DNA from: Planctomycetota bacterium
GTDB lineage: Bacteria > Planctomycetota > PLA2 > JAEUHO01
Reading direction: 5' to 3'
Assembly (NCBI GenBank): GCA_020631815.1
Contig: JACKGW010000001.1
Location: 62,001-126,000 of the forward strand
Length of the DNA stretch: 64,000 bases
Shown here one piece after another: positions 63,197 through 64,000 of the stretch. Positions within the stretch are counted from its first letter, which is position 1. Each line of letters opens with the position of its first letter. The notes beneath the pieces are model-generated. The model ran no database searches and was not told the DNA's origin. It was given only the letters and a program-made list of their open reading frames with translations. Both the position numbers and the translations under genes were made by a program.

Positions 63197-63356
63197 ACGG
63201 ACTCACGCTCGACGAGGCGCCTGCAAGAGGTTGGTCGGCCTCGGAGCAGCTGGGAAAAGGCGGCGTGACGATCACGGCCGCAAGTGCAAGGAGCCTACCT
63301 CGCCCTGCGAGGCTGACCCGTCCGGCGCCACGGATTCCGTCCGCAGCCCGGTTCCC

Positions 63357-64000
63357 TCAGCGCGGGACGTCGGAGGCGGCGACGCCGACGCCCGCCTCGG
63401 CCGCGGCCAGCAGCTCCGCGAGACGCGCTCGGACGAGCGGGTCCTTGGCGCCCGCGGCACCACCCCGCAGCTTGGTGAGGTAGCCCGCTGCTTCCGCGGC
63501 CTGGCCGTCGGCGCGGGCGCGCTCGGCAGCGCCGACGAGCGCGCGCCCGAGGTCCACGAGCACGCGCTCCCCGGCTTGGGGTCGGCGGGCCAGCAGCTCG
63601 AGCGCCTCGAGGAGATGGGCGCGCTGCTCGGGCTCCGCCACGTCTCGCACGCTCGCCGCCCAGGCCGTGGCCAGGGCCTCCAAGCGTGCCGGTCGCGCGT
63701 CCTCCGCGGCGACGCCTGCCTCCAGGCGATGCAGGACCTCGCTGGCGGCCGTCGTGTCACGGCGGGCGCGGTGGACGAGGAAGCGCTGTGCATCCAGCCA
63801 AGCGGCCACGTCGGCTTGGAGCCGAGGTTCGGCCGCCAGCCCGTCCAGTCGCCCCGTGGCTTCGTCGAGCCACGCCAAGGCACGATCCCGTTCACCTTGC
63901 GCGTCGTGCACGGCGGCCACGCCGAGCATGCGCACCAACGCCGCGCGGTCCTCAGGCGTGGCTCCCTCGCGGTCGGCGATCTCCGCCGCGCGCGCACGCA
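63357..64000 (-). CDS. TPR-like helical protein, 5'-truncated by window edge
   Basis: The frame enters from the right edge, so the N-terminus is missing. About 213 residues are visible, with Ala, Arg and Leu-rich helix pairs such as DRALAWLDEATGRLDGLAAEPRL and HLLEALELLARRPQAGERVLVDLGRALVG. It looks like TPR or similar solenoid repeats and ends VGVAASDVPR. Function unknown. 160 bases separate it from the helicase start. Confidence 0.55.
   Translation of the reverse strand, partial: RARAAEIADREGATPEDRAALVRMLGVAAVHDAQGERDRALAWLDEATGRLDGLAAEPRLQADVAAWLDAQRFLVHRARRDTTAASEVLHRLEAGVAAEDARPARLEALATAWAASVRDVAEPEQRAHLLEALELLARRPQAGERVLVDLGRALVGAAERARADGQAAEAAGYLTKLRGGAAGAKDPLVRARLAELLAAAEAGVGVAASDVPR

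Noticed and set aside
1..64000. CRISPR array or prophage
   Set aside because: No spaced direct repeats of 25-40 bases were seen and no phage structural, integrase or terminase gene is present.

Overview
The window is 64 kb of very GC-rich (about 70 %) bacterial chromosome, densely packed with genes that often overlap by ATGA or GTGA. Secreted HEAT-like proteins, lipoproteins with Ig-like or NHL repeats, a CHAT plus subtilisin pair and frequent GTG starts fit a high-GC Planctomycetota best. A myxobacterium-like lineage cannot be excluded, because no rRNA or ribosomal protein gene is present. There is no CRISPR array, no prophage and no intact IS element.

Layout. 1-11.7 kb: envelope and housekeeping genes (lipoprotein, TPR-like membrane protein, two aldo/keto reductases, cysteine synthase, Ada, the PiT phosphate transporter with its DUF47 partner, a DUF4105 membrane protein). 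11.7-14 kb: a gene-poor stretch with a MITE-like palindromic element, two overlapping abnormal tRNA-like sequences and a slipin gene. 14-20.4 kb: a 1016-residue surface-type protein, a HEAT-like protein and a tandem pair of paralogous secreted proteins behind a HAD hydrolase. 21.3-22.1 kb: an exported MsrA whose catalytic cysteine codon is UGA, followed by a good SECIS-like hairpin. 22.4-37.7 kb: a PNGase-F-like/PDZ protein, glycosyltransferase plus phosphodiesterase, NHL lipoprotein, di-haem cytochrome, pseudouridine synthase plus YgiQ, an MBOAT protein, a HEAT-like protein and a methyltransferase. 37.8-39.9 kb: three genes with four apparent single-base frameshifts.

39.9-46.1 kb is a divergent lipid-modification locus (flavoprotein, DUF1365, CFA synthase and desaturase against DUF1295 and a second CFA-like methyltransferase). 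56.4-61.6 kb is its probable regulatory partner: class II photolyase, flavoprotein and SRPBCC/epimerase facing a CarH-type B12-dependent light-sensing repressor. Together they resemble a light or singlet-oxygen stress regulon that repairs DNA and remodels membrane acyl chains.

Between them, 46.2-53.7 kb holds a response regulator, a three-gene operon (130-residue protein, TPR-CHAT protease, exported subtilisin) and a hybrid sensor kinase. Three of these genes end at closely similar GTTCAG/CTGAAC palindromes. The window closes with a DEAD-box helicase whose stop codon lies in the end of a second MITE-like copy, and with the 3' part of a TPR-like gene.
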